A stretch of 64,000 nt of DNA from Cepaea nemoralis (Eukaryota > Mollusca > Gastropoda > Stylommatophora > Helicidae). The translations under genes were made by a program, and so were the position numbers. The notes below the pieces were generated by a model. It made no database searches and was not told the origin of the DNA. It saw only the letters and a program-made list of their open reading frames with translations. Shown here piece after piece: positions 43,266 to 56,247 of this stretch (position 1 is the first letter of the stretch; every line of letters starts with the position of its first letter). Where the stretch lies: assembly GCA_014155875.1 (NCBI GenBank), contig JACEFZ010014452.1:62001-126000 (forward strand), written 5' to 3'.

Positions 43266-43575
43266 CTTGTAGGCTGGCAGGGAATGCACCTCTTGGTGGT
43301 AGATTGCCCATGGACAAGGGGGAGGTGGTCATGCGTTTGTGGGACCAGGTGGAGAAGGCGAAGAAACAGATAGAGAACTCGTATGTGGAAAGAATGAGAT
43401 TGCGGGGGTTCTGGAAAAATCTCACAAATGAGATGGAAGACCAGGAGAACTTTAAGTCAGATAGCGGTGGTAACAATTAGTAGTCTGCCTTTTAGCTGGC
43501 TGTTGAACGAGGGGACGGAGCACATATGGGAATGTCCTGAGTGCAGTGATGACGGTTCTGAACTCAACTAAATTC

Positions 43576-44572
43576 AGCTACCTCTCTGCCTTCATCTTGC
43601 TCTTGCCCCATCAAATGTGCCTGTTGTCACTACGTTTTGCACTTTGTTTTTCTTCATTGATTACATGTACTTTGTGTTGCTGCCGGGGTAGCCGGATACA
43701 CCCCTATACCGGTTAGCTGGACTAAGTTGTTGACTTCTTGTCCTTGACTTTGGGACGTAAATTACAAATACCGCTGAAGACGTAGTAGGTTCGCCTAATG
43801 GCGAGGGACACTGGTAACAGGGAAAGCTAATCCACACGCAACGAATCAGTCCAGTACACAACAAGTAGTAGCACGTATATGGACTACGCTTGTGTGTTCA
43901 AAAAGCGAGCGAGGAAGCCAAAAAATAGAATTTCTAATTACAAGAGAAGAAATCTTTTTTAGGAACACTTTCGAATTTGTACCACAGACTATCAGAACAA
44001 AGATTTCAAAGAAATGGAGAAATGGAGGTCATTGTGCCCGACGTTAGCGTGCATGTGTTAACGTTTTACCTGGACAGGGTGCATACAAGGTAAAGGGCTC
44101 TAAAGTTGGTTGGTTTTCTGTCATACCAAGTTTAGTGACCTTACAGATTACCACTTGTGATATCCAACTGCAGTACGTTTTCACGTGCACATCTTTCACA
44201 CAGGAACCACCCCCTACCCCTCAATACAAGAAGGCTAGGCATTCGATGACATGCCTCAAGAGATAGGAGTTGGAGAAACGGGGGTTGGGAGTGGGTGCGA
44301 TATCATTTTATACCAACGCATCTGGAAAAAATTCAAGTCCTATTCTGAGTTCGAACCCAAATACCGTCCGATAATATCCACATCTCACTAATAATCCAAG
44401 AGAACTGAGTTCCATCTCTAACCATGTCGTACGTTGTCTGCTCTTGCATTCTCATGTTGATGTAGATTGAGAGATAAAAAAGACAACAAAGTGTTACGGT
44501 AGACAAGACACTGTCGGTGGCATTCGCGATAGATGTGTTAGGAGGTGCTTCTAACTCGTTGTTACTTTTTCA

Positions 44573-44573
<1 letters not shown>
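43576..44573. other. Non-coding stretch
   Basis: No gene recognised. A tRNA-like B box (GAGTTCGAACCCA at 44346-44358) hints at another worn SINE. Confidence 0.45.
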
Positions 44574-44647
<74 letters not shown>

Positions 44648-44661
44648 TCTCTCTCTCTCTC
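44574..44661. repeat. (CT)n microsatellite, left of LINE
   Basis: About 40 CT units, with a broken extension to 44675. A second (CT)n tract lies at the opposite end of the adjacent LINE (46382-46470). Confidence 0.95.
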
Positions 44662-44675
44662 ATCTAAATCGCTAA

Positions 44676-46036
44676 AGTGTATCCTCTTCTTAAATCTGGG
44701 CAATGTCTCCGGAACAATTACAAACCCATTTCCTTACTATCATCACTATCTAAACCACTAGAAAAACACACCCATAAAGTAATATTACAGTATTAGTTCG
44801 CACCAAGCTTATTGTTAACAGTTAATCGGGATTTCGACCAAAATATTCTTGCCATACGACCCTAACATACACTATAGAAAACTGGCACTAGAATATAAAT
44901 AACAACTATCTATGTGGAGCTGTGATTATCGATTTCTGGAAAGCGTTTGATATGATAGATCATGTTATTTTAATTAAAAAACTACAAACAATGAAATGTC
45001 ACTAATGTAGTGACTCTAATAACAATTTTTTTCTGTTTAACAGAAAGCAAGTAGTATCACACAATAAAGCGCTGTCTCAAACCACTGCCTTCAATACTGG
45101 AGTACCGCAAGGCTCTATTCTTGACCCTCTGTTATTTGCCATATATATTAACGATCCACATTTGCATCTTTCGTCGTCCTGCGATTTATTTGCAGACGAC
45201 TGTACATAGTATACAAACGCTGAAAGCTGTAATGTGCTGAAGTCGTCTTTGCAACAAGAATTAAATAATGTAGTTAGGTGGAGCTATGCGAAACGTATGC
45301 AAATTAACATCACTAAAACAAAATCAATGTTATTAAAAATCAGACAAAGACTTCAAACTCTAAATTCACACAGATCACTTCAACTTCACATCGATAACAT
45401 GCCAGTAGAAAGTGTAATTGAGCACAAAACATTAGGTCTCATCATTGATAGAAACCTAACCATTAATCCCCACGTTCAAGCACTCGTTAACAAACAGCGA
45501 AAAAACTCTACTAACTAGCCAAAATTAAAAAAAAAAAATTTCCTTGATGAGGTCACAAGGAAAATATTCTATACTTCTCACATACAGACGCATTTTGACT
45601 ACTGTTCTACAATCTGGCACAGTTGTACTAATTCAAGCACCAAGCGACTTCACTCACCCCAGAAACGGGCCATGAGTTTAATTTATAGCAAACATTTTCT
45701 GACAATCTTAGCTTGCATAAACGCCTTCAGTTACTACCACTCCACAAACGCCTGCTTTTCAATAAGGCTAAACTAATTCACAACATCCTACATCGGAATG
45801 TCCCAAATTACCTTTGGCCATTGTTTAAATATAATGCTAGACACAGTAAATGATTAAATATACTACACATTCCGAAGCCTATGGTTGACGTATACAAAAC
45901 AAACTTAAACAACTCTGCAGCTCAGCTGTGGAACAAACTTCCACATGAAATCAAAGACATCACCAATCTCTAAGCTATAATCACAAATTATTCGAACACT
46001 ATTTCAGTACGAATTACCTTCCCCCGTAATAATAGA

Positions 46037-46096
<60 letters not shown>

Positions 46097-46377
46097 TAAT
46101 GCTTTGTATAACAGCCAGTCCCCTTTCGGTAGACCTGTATTCCACATAGCTAATAACAAGTGCCACACCCTTATTTAATATTACTGTGTCGTATGGTATT
46201 GATTTTTGCATTTTCCCCATGCCTTTATAATGCATATCTTTTATATTGTTGCTGTTCTCAATTAGCCTTGAATGATGTGTGAATGAAATAATGTATGAGA
46301 GTAATAGAAGGGCAGAAAGTTAGACGGGCCTGCTTGTGCAATTATTAACTCTTTGAAAATAAAGTTTGTTCGTTCGT

Positions 46378-46381
<4 letters not shown>
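44676..46381 (+). mobile_element. CR1/Rex-like LINE, RT part and 3' UTR
   Basis: The decayed RT reads NYKPISLLSSLSKPLEK near 44720, IIDFWKAFDMIDHVILIKKL near 44926, NTGVPQGSILDPLLFAIYIN near 45094, the catalytic box FADDC near 45190, then the thumb frame 45234-45518 (RMQINITKTKSMLL). The 3' UTR matches 11605-12330 and ends AATAAAGTTTGTTCGTTCG. The PISLLS...KAFD...GVPQGS style fits the CR1/Rex branch. The exact clade is uncertain. The 5' half is missing. Confidence 0.75.
46028..46096. repeat. (AAT)n expansion in the LINE 3' UTR
   Basis: About 22 AAT units, where the sister copy near 12010-12025 has only four or five. The microsatellite grew from a LINE-internal seed. Confidence 0.9.

Positions 46382-46470
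<89 letters not shown>
46382..46470. repeat. (CT)n microsatellite, right of LINE
   Basis: About 44 CT units directly after the GTTCGTTCG LINE end. The SLSL frame here is not a gene. Confidence 0.95.
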
Positions 46471-46472
<2 letters not shown>

Positions 46473-47000
46473 CTTTATCCTTCCTCGCTATCTGTCTTGG
46501 AATCGTAAAGGAACAGTATTTATTGCATGTCGCATGACTGGTAATTTATTTCATTTTCAAAATGTATAGGAAATAATGAATTTATAGCAATCCTTTATAG
46601 AAACAGAAACATACTCTTGAAATTAGCCCCCCCCCCCCCCCCCCCTCCCCATCCACCTTTGTGTTTGTATCTTGCTATACATGTTGATGAACGTTTAAAA
46701 TGAGAGACTTTACCTCCAAATATAATAATGATGGCGAACCTGAAGATAGCTGATCATTAGGTATTACCGACCTTTTTGTTAAATGAAGCGCAGGCGGTCG
46801 TCAAAACATCCATGCATATATAACTCGAAAAGCCACATAGTTACAGGAAAACTGATATGTAAAAACTTTGCAAAAATAATGAGTGTTAATTGCAACAGCC
46901 CTAAACATTCTGACGGTTATTTACCTTGTCCTCCACTTTGAATGTTGATAGTTCCTATTAATCTTTTAAGGATTTGAGCTTGGTCTAGGACTGTAAGCTG

Positions 47001-47092
<92 letters not shown>

Positions 47093-47105
47093 TTTTTCTT
47101 TTTTT

Positions 47106-47282
47106 CTTCCGCGATTCCATCCTGTTTCAGGATATTGCGGTCAACATCAGCATCTTTCAGCTGTATGTTGATTCCTAGGACGCTCATCAGCACGCCACGA
47201 CTTTCTGAGCGACCGGCTCCATACTCTCGTAAGTCACTGGAGCGGCTCGAACCACTTCTAATTCTCATGCGCTCACGTCAAC

Positions 47283-47283
<1 letters not shown>
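47106..47283 (-). repeat. Central-domain SINE in unit 1 (also about 51441-51618 and 55860-56040)
   Basis: Reverse-complement landmarks are ATCCTGTTTCAGGATATTGC, CATCAGCATCTTTCAGCTG, TTTCTGAGCGACCGGCTC and the B-box-like GGCTCGAACCAC. It lies between (AT)n on its tail side and (GA)n on its head side in all three units. Confidence 0.75.
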
Positions 47284-47357
<74 letters not shown>

Positions 47358-47441
47358 GAGAGAGAGAGAGAAGAACATAACACAATAACACACACACAGA
47401 TAAGAACACAGAGAAAGACAGAGAGAGAGAGAGGCAGGGAA

Positions 47442-47521
<80 letters not shown>
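47284..47521. repeat. (GA)n compound microsatellite block (units 2, 3: 51619-51868, 56040-56246)
   Basis: Several GA runs are separated by a constant spacer (AGAACATAACACAATAACAC). Run lengths differ among units. The RERE and SLSL frames are artefacts of it. Confidence 0.95.
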
Positions 47522-47759
47522 TTTAAAAACGCATGGGGAGCCAAGTGTATATTTTTTATGATTTCTGTTTACAGTAGCATGTACTGCCTGTAGCACTGTT
47601 CTAACAAGTAACCACATTCAATTGAAGAAGCACTTGCTACAATATAGCAAATTAACATGTATTAAGTTGTTATGCGTAACATGGTCAATATCAATCCAGA
47701 TCCCTTAACGTTACAGGACATTTCTATTGTAGGCTGTTTAGACCTGGGGACCAAGGTCA

Positions 47760-48135
47760 ACATCATCATCATCAAGTGCCCTGCCAGTTGGCGTAGGCGT
47801 TCATGTCTCTCCGCAGATCTCGCTCTTTAATGTTCTGGATCAACTCTGCTGATGATATTCCTCCATACCACAGTCTCAGTCCATCCAGCATCATGTCTCT
47901 TAGTCTGCCTCTGCCTCTCTTCCGCTCGATCTTTCCAGTTGTCACTATATATGCCTCTCTTCTCAAGACATGACCAAAATAAGATGTTTGTCTCTTTCGT
48001 ATTTTTATATATCGTGTTCTAGTTTCATTAGCCTCTTTCAGGCAATTGTTGATAATACTGTGGCAGTCCAAGGAAGTTGCAACATTCGTCTCAGGAACCA
48101 CATGTCTGTTGCTTTCAAGTTCTTCCTAATGTGTT
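47760..48135 (-). pseudogene. RTE-like LINE C-terminus in unit 1 (also about 52107-52482 and 56484-56861)
   Basis: The minus frame 47772-48101 reads TSYFGHVLRREAYIVTTGKI, then RGRGRLRDMMLDGLRLW and the closing ANWQGT stop with a (TGA)n tail (47761-47776). Just upstream, ATDMWFLRRMLQLPWTA is in another frame, so a frameshift lies near 48080. It is homologous to the C-terminus at 21810-22197. Only the end of the LINE is present. Confidence 0.75.
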
Positions 48136-49000
48136 AAGATGCGTTCATTAATTGAGAATATCAAAACATGTAACGATTCTCATCTGATTTTAGGCATGAT
48201 TCAGCCACTTGGGATGTCACACTACTCTCTCGTACACAAGATAGGTCGGCTCGCTACTACGATCGATGTTCCTATTCCGTAGAGCAGCAACAATTAATAC
48301 ATGTGTTACAAAATACAAGATAGTAAATAACTTAAGTCTCCCAATCTTTACGATATGAAAAACACAAATGTGATATGATTGATATGAATGATATGAATGA
48401 TATGATTGAATGAATGAATCGTCAATGAATCGTCAAATGTCGGTGTATGTCGTCTTGTCTTCGCTTTCTGCTGTCTCTGTCTGAGCTATATTTTCTGATC
48501 GTATTCTGCACACTAGTCTAATTTTCCCTGTACTGACTGTACTTTCGACATTGTACTATTTCGTGGGTAAGTTCGCTGAATCATCGAAACACAATCTAAG
48601 ATCTTCAAAAATACTCATCAAAATAATGAAAATAATCAAAATAGGCAGAATAATCCCAACAGAATTCTAGTGGGTATTCTCACCGAGTGAATCATAATCA
48701 TTAAATACAAATACACAAAATAATGATCGCACTGCTCTTAAACGATGCTTTCAAAACATTTCAATGTGAGCGCGGTGCGTCATTTTCACAATTCAATTTT
48801 AAGACCCCAATAATCGATAATAATAGCACAATCGTGGTTTTGGTAAATCACAATCTTACAAGTTCACACCAAATATAATCCTAATACTTATATGGGTTGA
48901 TGGTTCACAAATACCCCTGACACTTAAATATGGATTAAATATAATCTGCTAGTTATATGGGTTAATGGTTCAAAAATAATTGCTTGAACGTGGTTCAAGC
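48136..49000 (-). other. LTR-element leader region in unit 1, no open frame
   Basis: Downstream (minus strand) of a tRNA-Leu primer site. It holds a near-duplicate of about 25 bases (TATATGGGTTGATGGTTCAC at 48889 and its variant at 48955) and a second ACACCAAATATAATCCT. No gag frame survives. Near 48375-48440 there is a short GATATGAAT repeat. Confidence 0.45.
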
Positions 49001-49017
49001 CCCACCTTCTGACACCA
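49001..49017 (-). promoter_or_regulatory. Primer-binding site matching tRNA-Leu (unit 2: about 53349-53364)
   Basis: The plus strand reads CCCACCTTCTGACACCA, which equals the 3' end of animal tRNA-Leu(CAA) including CCA, with one extra C. On the minus strand it lies 14 bases after the LTR end, the expected place. This primer is known from several invertebrate Ty3/gypsy elements. Confidence 0.7.
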
Positions 49018-49031
49018 AATATAATCCTGCC

Positions 49032-49703
49032 TGTCAGCAACCTAGCTTTAACAGGCCCACATGGATTCTTCTTTTGCACCACACGAATGATAACTCGTAC
49101 GTCGTACAAAAGGATATAAATTTATTCTGAACTAGTTACAGAATAGCTCCGAGAGCTGATAACCACATGTATCATATACATCATGACAATATTACGTTAT
49201 GACGTTATCTATGGTAATATCTACTGTTTTAATCTAAGCCTAAGTCACCATTATTTCTACTGTCCTATAAACAACACAGTATTCAGAGCGAATACTACGA
49301 TCTGTCTCCTACGCTGTCTTGTCCCCGTCTGCTTGACTTTCGTGGCGTGTCCAGCCACGAGCCGGTGACCCTTCGTGCGTCAGCAGGTTTGCGTGCTCGG
49401 TATTCCAGCACGTGTTTAGTGGCTCGTCAGTAGGTTACTCCTCTAGAGTTACCACTATTAATGGATACTCCCCGTGGTAATGGTTTCCCCACTCTATTCT
49501 GGGTAACTCCTGATCCTGTCCTACCGTGTCCCCTTTTATGACACGTGTGTGTCCAGTCAGAGAACTGTTAACAGTTCTCCCAACTGCTTCTGTCCCTCCT
49601 ATTCCCTATTTCCAAGATAGGGATGTTATCTCTATGCTGTCTTAGTCCTATTCCTTAGTTCTACTCCTCTCTTCTCTATCTGCCTACATGCGGCTCTTGG
49701 ACA
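49032..49703 (-). repeat. LTR of a minus-strand LTR retrotransposon in unit 1 (unit 2: about 53379-54050)
   Basis: On the minus strand it starts TGTCCAAGAGCC and ends GGTTGCTGACA, 672 bases, followed by the tRNA-Leu site. The copy at 59506-60177 is also 672 bases with TGTCA...TGACA ends, which supports the borders. A 20-base perfect palindrome (GAGAACTGTTAACAGTTCTC) lies at 49560-49579. The short plus-strand frame at 49183-49368 is incidental. Confidence 0.65.
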
Positions 49704-50659
49704 CTATCAGCCGACCATGGGTTATTACAGCTGACACAATGTGAATAATGACAGAGTGACAGATGGAGTAGCTATGGTTGTGTCTAGGGTATGCCAGTGT
49801 AAATGTTATGTTGAACAACTGATCAACCACGATGCATCAAAACCAAACACCACACTGCGCACACAATACTTTAATTTGAATATCTGGATATAACATTATT
49901 CCTCAAGAACGTTCAGCATTACATATATAAACATTTCATAGGCACAGGTACAGTACACATAGTCCCACACTATCGCTGCTGACAACTGGGCTCAGTCTCT
50001 AATATTTAGCTTCCGAATTACTCTCACTGAAACACACAACATATATAACTCCAATGAGAGAACTTCCAAAATATATATCCTCGTCACAACCTCACACTTC
50101 GAATAATACTGCCTCTCAATCTAATCCACCACCACAATTAATCAGCCACTCTCTTTGCCTCAGCTCACTCGATCCAACCCACTCTGGGTCTCGAATTCAA
50201 CTAACTCTCTCTAAAAAAATGTGTGGAGTTCTCTACCTAACTCCGTCACTATTTTTCACTTTCCCAGACCACCAATCTACTCCTGTCGGGTCCCAAACTC
50301 AACTGTCCTCTTTAGTCTCCTGACTCCACACAACCCCCCCCCCCCCCCACTGCTTAAACTGTATGCCCGACAACTACGCTCGCCGGCTGACTTCTCCTTG
50401 ACTCCCCCTTAAACCCACTGTCTTCTCATTTACCCCCTTAAATCACTGTCTCCAATCTTCCCCATCTGTCCTCTCCTTTTCACCCTACGGGGACCTACTA
50501 CCCGGCCCCATTTTACCTCTGTCTATTATCTCTCCTGGCCGGTAATGTCAATGACATCAAGCATGTTACAACAGCAAAACGAAGCTCTCTGCCTATAATA
50601 TAATACTGTTCAAACAAAACAATAAAAGAAAAGAAAGAAAATCAGAAACGCAACATTAT
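49704..50659. other. Non-coding stretch in unit 1
   Basis: C-rich and pyrimidine-rich towards the end, with a poly-C run at about 50335-50349. The proline/serine-rich frames over it are low-complexity translation. The same stretch occurs in unit 2 at about 54051-55009. Confidence 0.5.
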
Positions 50660-51070
50660 TGCGGCTTCAATTGCAAACTTGTACCAACATTTTATTGACG
50701 ATGCTGATTGGCCTACTGCAGTCGGGTCTGGCGATGCCGGTCCGTAAGAACAGGACCTCTGTACGGTCGTCTAGCCCAAAGGCCAGCGTCATGCAGCTAG
50801 TTCCTGACCGTTTGACCTGAAATTCGACGAGCTCCTGGCATTGGCTGGACTGTGGTGGACGCAGATGGCCATCGATTCCTAGGGTGACGCAGCCTGTATG
50901 AAGCAGTCTTCGGCAGCAGTTGCGATTCTGGGTCTTCCAATGCGCGGTCGGTCTTCCACTGAGCCAGTTTCTGAAATCGCCTCCAAAGGCGACTAATGGT
51001 GCTTCTAACCACATTAAATTTTCTGGCTACTACAGTTTGTTACTGTCCAGCCTGTAAACGTCTAATGATG
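50660..51070 (-). pseudogene. Tc1/mariner-like transposase N-terminal fragment (unit 2: about 55010-55420)
   Basis: The minus strand reads IIRRLQAGQ, VVARKFNVVRSTISRLWRRF (a helix-turn-helix), then in another frame RNRWPSASTTVQPMPGARRI and SGQTVRN. This order (HTH, GRPR-like hook, RNR..SA, RIS..TVRN) is typical of Tc1-like transposases, which bind the terminal inverted repeats. The DDE catalytic part is absent. A frameshift separates the two parts. The array junction at 51070/51071 cuts it at its N-terminus. Confidence 0.65.
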
Positions 51071-51615
51071 ATCTTGCTATACATGTTGATGAACGTTTAA
51101 AATGAGAGACTTTACCTCCAAATATAATAATGATGTCGAACCTGAAGATAGCTGATCATTAGGTATTACCGACCTTTTTGTTAAATGACGCGCAGGCGGT
51201 CGTCAAAACATCCATGCATATATAACTCGCAAAGCCACATAGTTACAGGAAAACTGATATGTAAAAACTTTGCAAAAATAATGAGTGTTAATTGCGAACA
51301 GCCCTAAACATTCTGACGGTTATTTACCTTGTCCTCCACTTTGAATGTTGATAGTTCCTATTAATCTTTTAAGGATTTGAGCTTGGTCTAGGACTGTAAG
51401 CTGAAATATATATATATATATATACTTTTTCTTTTTTTCTTCCGCGATTCCATCCTGTTTCAGGATATTGCGGTCAACATCAGCATCTTTCAGCTGTATG
51501 TTGATTCCTAGGACGCTCATCAGCATGCCACGACTTTCTGAGCGACCGGCTCCATACTCTCGTAAGTCACTGGCGCGGCTCGAACCACTTCTAATTCTCG
51601 TGCGCTCACGTCAAC

Positions 51616-51678
<63 letters not shown>

Positions 51679-51734
51679 GACAGAGAGAGAAGAACATAAC
51701 ACAATAACACACACAGAGATAAGAACACAGAGAA

Positions 51735-51781
<47 letters not shown>

Positions 51782-51800
51782 CAGGGAAAGATAGATAGAT

Positions 51801-51871
<71 letters not shown>

Positions 51872-54800
51872 AAAAACGCATGGGGAGCCAAGTGTATATT
51901 TTTTATGATTTCTGTTTACAGTAGCATGTACTGCCTGTAGCACTGTTCTAACAAGTAACCACATTCAACTGAAGAAGCACTTGCTACAATATAGCAAATT
52001 AACATGTATTAAGTTGTTATGCGTAACATGGTCAATATCAATCCAGATCCCTTAACGTTACAGGACATTTCTATTGTAGGCTGTTTAGACCTGGGGACCA
52101 AGGTCAACATCATCATCATCAAGTGCCCTGCCAGTTGGCGTAGGCGTTCATGTCTCTCCGCAGATCTCGCTCTTTAATGTTCTGGATCAACTCTGCTGAT
52201 GATATTCCTCCATACCACAGTCTCAGTCCATCCAGCATCATGTCTCATAGTCTGCCTCTGCCTCTCTTCCGCTCGATCTTTCCAGTTGTCACTATATATG
52301 CCTCTCTTCTCAAGACATGACCAAAATAAGATGTTAGTCTCTTTCGTATTTTTATATATCGTGTTCTAGTTTCATTAGCCTCTTTCAGGCAATTGTTGAT
52401 AATACTGTGGCAGTCCAAGGAAGTTGCAACATTCGTCTCAGGAACCACATGTCTGTTGCTTTCAAGTTCTTCCTAATGTGTTAAGATGCGTTCATTAATT
52501 GAGAATATCAAAACATGTAACGATACTCATCTGATTTTAGGCATGATTCAGCCACTTGGGATGTCACACTACTCTCTCGTACACAAGATAGGTCGGCTCG
52601 CTACTACGATCGATGTTCCTATTCCGTAGAGCAGCAACAATTAATACATGTGTTACAAAATACAAGATAGTAAATAACTTAAGTCTCCCAATCTTTACGA
52701 TATGAAAAACACAAATGTGATATGATTGATATGAATGATATGAATGATATGATTGAATGAATGAATCGTCAATGAATCGTCAAATGTCGGTGTATGTCGT
52801 CTTGTCTTCGCTTTCTGCTGTCTCTGTCTGAGCTATATTTTCTGATCGTATTCTGCACACTAGTCTAATTTTCCCTGTACTGACTGTACTTTCGACATTG
52901 TACTATTTCGTGGGTAAGTTCGCTGAATCATCGAAACACAATCTAAGATCTTCAAAAATACTCATCAAAATAATGAAAATAATCAAAATAGGCAGAATAA
53001 TCCCAACAGAATTCTAGTGGGTATTCTCACCGAGTGAATCATAATCATTAAATACAAATACACAAAATAATGATCGCACTGCTCTTAAACGATGCTTTCA
53101 AAACATTTCAATGTGAGCGCGGTGCGTCATTTTCACAATTCAATTTTAAGACCCCAATAATCGATAATAATAGCACAATCGTGGTTTTGGTAAATCACAA
53201 TCTTACAAGTTCACACCAAATATAATCCTAATACTTATATGGGTTGATGGTTCACAAATACCCCTGACACTTAAATATGGATTAAATATAATCTGCTAGT
53301 TATGTGGGTTAATGGTTCAAAAATAATTGCTTGAACGTGGTTCAAGCCCCACCTTCTGACACCAAATATAATCCTGCCTGTCAGCAACCTAGCTTTAACA
53401 GGCCCACATGGATTCTTCTTTTGCACCACACGAATGATAACTCGTACGTCGTACAAAAGGATATAAATTTATTCTGAACTAGTTACAGAATAGCTCCGAG
53501 AGCTGATAACCACATGTATCATATACATCATGACAATATTACGTTATGACGTTATCTATGGTAATATCTACTGTTTTAATCTAAGCCTAAGTCACCATTA
53601 TTTCTACTGTCCTATAAACAACACAGTATTCAGAGCGAATACTACGATCTGTCTCCTACGCTGTCTTGTCCCCGTCTGCTTGACTTTCGTGGCGTGTCCA
53701 GCCACGAGCCGGTGACCCTTCGTGCGTCAGCAGGTTTGCGTGCTCGGTATTCCAGCACGTGTTTAGTGGCTCGTCAGTAGGTTACTCCTCTAGAGTTACC
53801 ACTATTAATGGATACTTCCCGTGGTAATGGTTTCCACACTCTATTCTGGGTAACTCCTGATCCTGTCCTACCGTGTCCCCTTTTATGACACGTGTGTGTC
53901 CAGTCAGAGAACTGTTAACAGTTCTCCCAACTGCTTCTGTCCCTCCTATTCCCTATTTCCAAGATAGGGATGTTATCTCTATGCTGTCTTAGTCCTATTC
54001 CTTAGTTCTACTCCTCTCTTCTCTATCTGCCTACATGCGGCTCTTGGACACTATCAGCCGACCATGGGTTATTACAGCTGACACAATGTGAATAATGACA
54101 GAGTGGCAGATGGAGTCGCTATGGTTGTGTCTAGGGTATGCCAGTGTAAATGTTATGTTGAACAACTGATCAACCACGATGCATCAAAACCAAACACCAC
54201 ACTGCGCACACAATACTTTAATTTGAATATCTGGATATAACATTATTCCTCAAGAACGTTCAGCATTACATATATAAACATTTCATAGGCACAGGTACAG
54301 TACACATAGTCCCACACTATCGCTGCTGACAACTGGGCTCAGTCTCTAATATTTAGCTTCCGAATTACTCTCACTGAAACACACAACATATATAACTCCA
54401 ATGAGAGAACTTCCAAAATATATATCCTCGTCACAACCTCACACTTCGAATAATACTGCCTCTCAATCTAATCCACCACCACAATTAATCAGCCACTCTC
54501 TTTGCCTCAGCTCACTCGATCCAACCCACTCTGGGTCTCGAATTCAACTAACTTTCTCTAAAAAAAATGTGTGGAGTTCTCTACCTAACTCCGTCACTAT
54601 TTTTCACTTTCCCAGACCACCAATCTACTCCTGTCGGGTCCCAAACTCAACTGTCCTCTTTAGTCTCCTGACTCCACACAACCCCCCCCCCCCCCCCCAC
54701 TGCTTAAACTGTATGCCCGACAACTACGCTCGCCGGCTGACTTCTCCTTGACTCCCCCTTAAACCCACTGTCTTCTCATTTACCCCCTTAAATCACTGTC

Positions 54801-55420
54801 TCCAATCTTCCCCACCTGTCCTCTCCTTTTCACCCTACGGGGACCTACTACCCGGCCCCATTTTACCTCTGTCTATTATCTCTCCTGGCCGGTAATGTCA
54901 ATGACATCAAGCATGTTACAACAGCAAAACGAAGCTCTCTGCGTATAATATAATACTGTTCAAACAAAACAATAAAAGAAAAGAAAGAAAATCAGAAACG
55001 CAACATTATTGCAGCTTCAATTGCAAACTTGTACCAACATTTTATTGACGATGCTGATTGGCCTACTGCAGTCGGGTCTGGCGATGCCGGTCCGTAAGAA
55101 CAGGACCTCTGTACGGTCGTCTAGCCCAAAGGCCAGCGTCATGCAGCTAGTTCCTGACCGTTTGACCTGAAATTTGACGAGCTCCTGGCATTGGCTGGAC
55201 TGTGGTGGACGCAGATGGCCATCGATTCCTAGGGTGACGCAGCCGGTATGAAGCGGTCTTCGGCAGCAGTTGCGATTCTGGGTCTTCCAATGCGCGGTCG
55301 GTCTTCCACTGAGCCAGTTTCTGAAATCGCCTCCAAAGGCGACTAATGGTGCTTCTAACCACATTAAATTTTCTGGCTACTACAGTTTGTTACTGTCCAG
55401 CCTGTAAACGTCTAATGATG
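51071..55420. repeat. Tandem segment, unit 2
   Basis: Same content as unit 1. The (AT)n tract is only about 20 bases (51405-51424), which explains most of the length difference, while the GA block is longer (51619-51868). The poly-C run is at about 54683-54699. Confidence 0.9.
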
Positions 55421-55752
55421 ATCTTGCTATACATGTTGATGAACGTTTAAAATGAGAGACTTTACCTCCAAATATAATAATGATGTCGAACCTGAAGATA
55501 GCTGATCATTAGGTATTACCGACCTTTTTGTTAAATGAAGCGGAGGCGGTCGTCAAAACATCCATGCATATATAACTCGCAAAACCACATAGTTACAGGA
55601 AAACTGATATGTAAAAACTTTGCAAAAATAATGAGTGTTAATTGCAACAGCCCTAAACATTCTGACGGTTATTTACCTTGTCCTCCACTTTGAATGTTGA
55701 TAGTTCCTATTAATCTTTTAAGGATTTGAGCTTGGTCTAGGACTGTAAGCTG

Positions 55753-55846
<94 letters not shown>

Positions 55847-56036
55847 TTTTTCTTTTTTTCTTCCGCGATTCCATCCTGTTTCAGGATATTGCGGTCAACA
55901 TCAGCATCTTTCAGCTGTATGTTGATTCCTAGGACGCTCATCAGCACGCCACGACTTTCTGAGCGACCGGCTCCATACTCTCGTAAGTCACTGGCGCGGC
56001 TCGAACCACTTCTAATTCTCGTGCGCTCACGTCAAC

Positions 56037-56075
<39 letters not shown>

Positions 56076-56173
56076 GAGAGAGAGAGAAGAACATAACACA
56101 ATAACACACACACAGATAAGAACACAGAGAAAGACAGAGAGAGAGAGAGGCAGGGAAAGATAGATAGATAGAT

Positions 56174-56247
<74 letters not shown>

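Larger units (their letters stand above)
41140..43575 (+). mobile_element. RNase H-type LINE copy d, 5'-truncated and decayed
   Basis: It has the same layout as copy c from the linker on (TPEVENSWREKRAA-like) to the closing WECPEC motif near 43525. RT is spread over frames 41401-41604, 41659-42021, 41963-42250 and 42108-42605. FADDV is intact near 42309-42323, but about 190 residues between FADDVL and the thumb (VLQAKWYMRVAADRDHPL) are missing. RNase H (YTDGSVVRNRRTGWGF near 42676) is split by a SINE. No tandem tail or target duplication could be fixed. Confidence 0.8.
46669..51070. repeat. Tandem segment, unit 1
   Basis: The left border follows a poly-C run (46628-46645). The (AT)n tract at about 47000-47090 is long, and the GA block runs 47284-47521. 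Confidence 0.9.

Noticed and set aside
49183..49368. 61-residue frame repeated at 53530 and 59663
   Set aside because: It lies inside the repeated LTR on the opposite strand, and repetition reflects the LTR copies, not selection.
50054..50412. Proline- and serine-rich frames
   Set aside because: Low-complexity pyrimidine-rich sequence. Poly-C length differs between units and shifts the frame.
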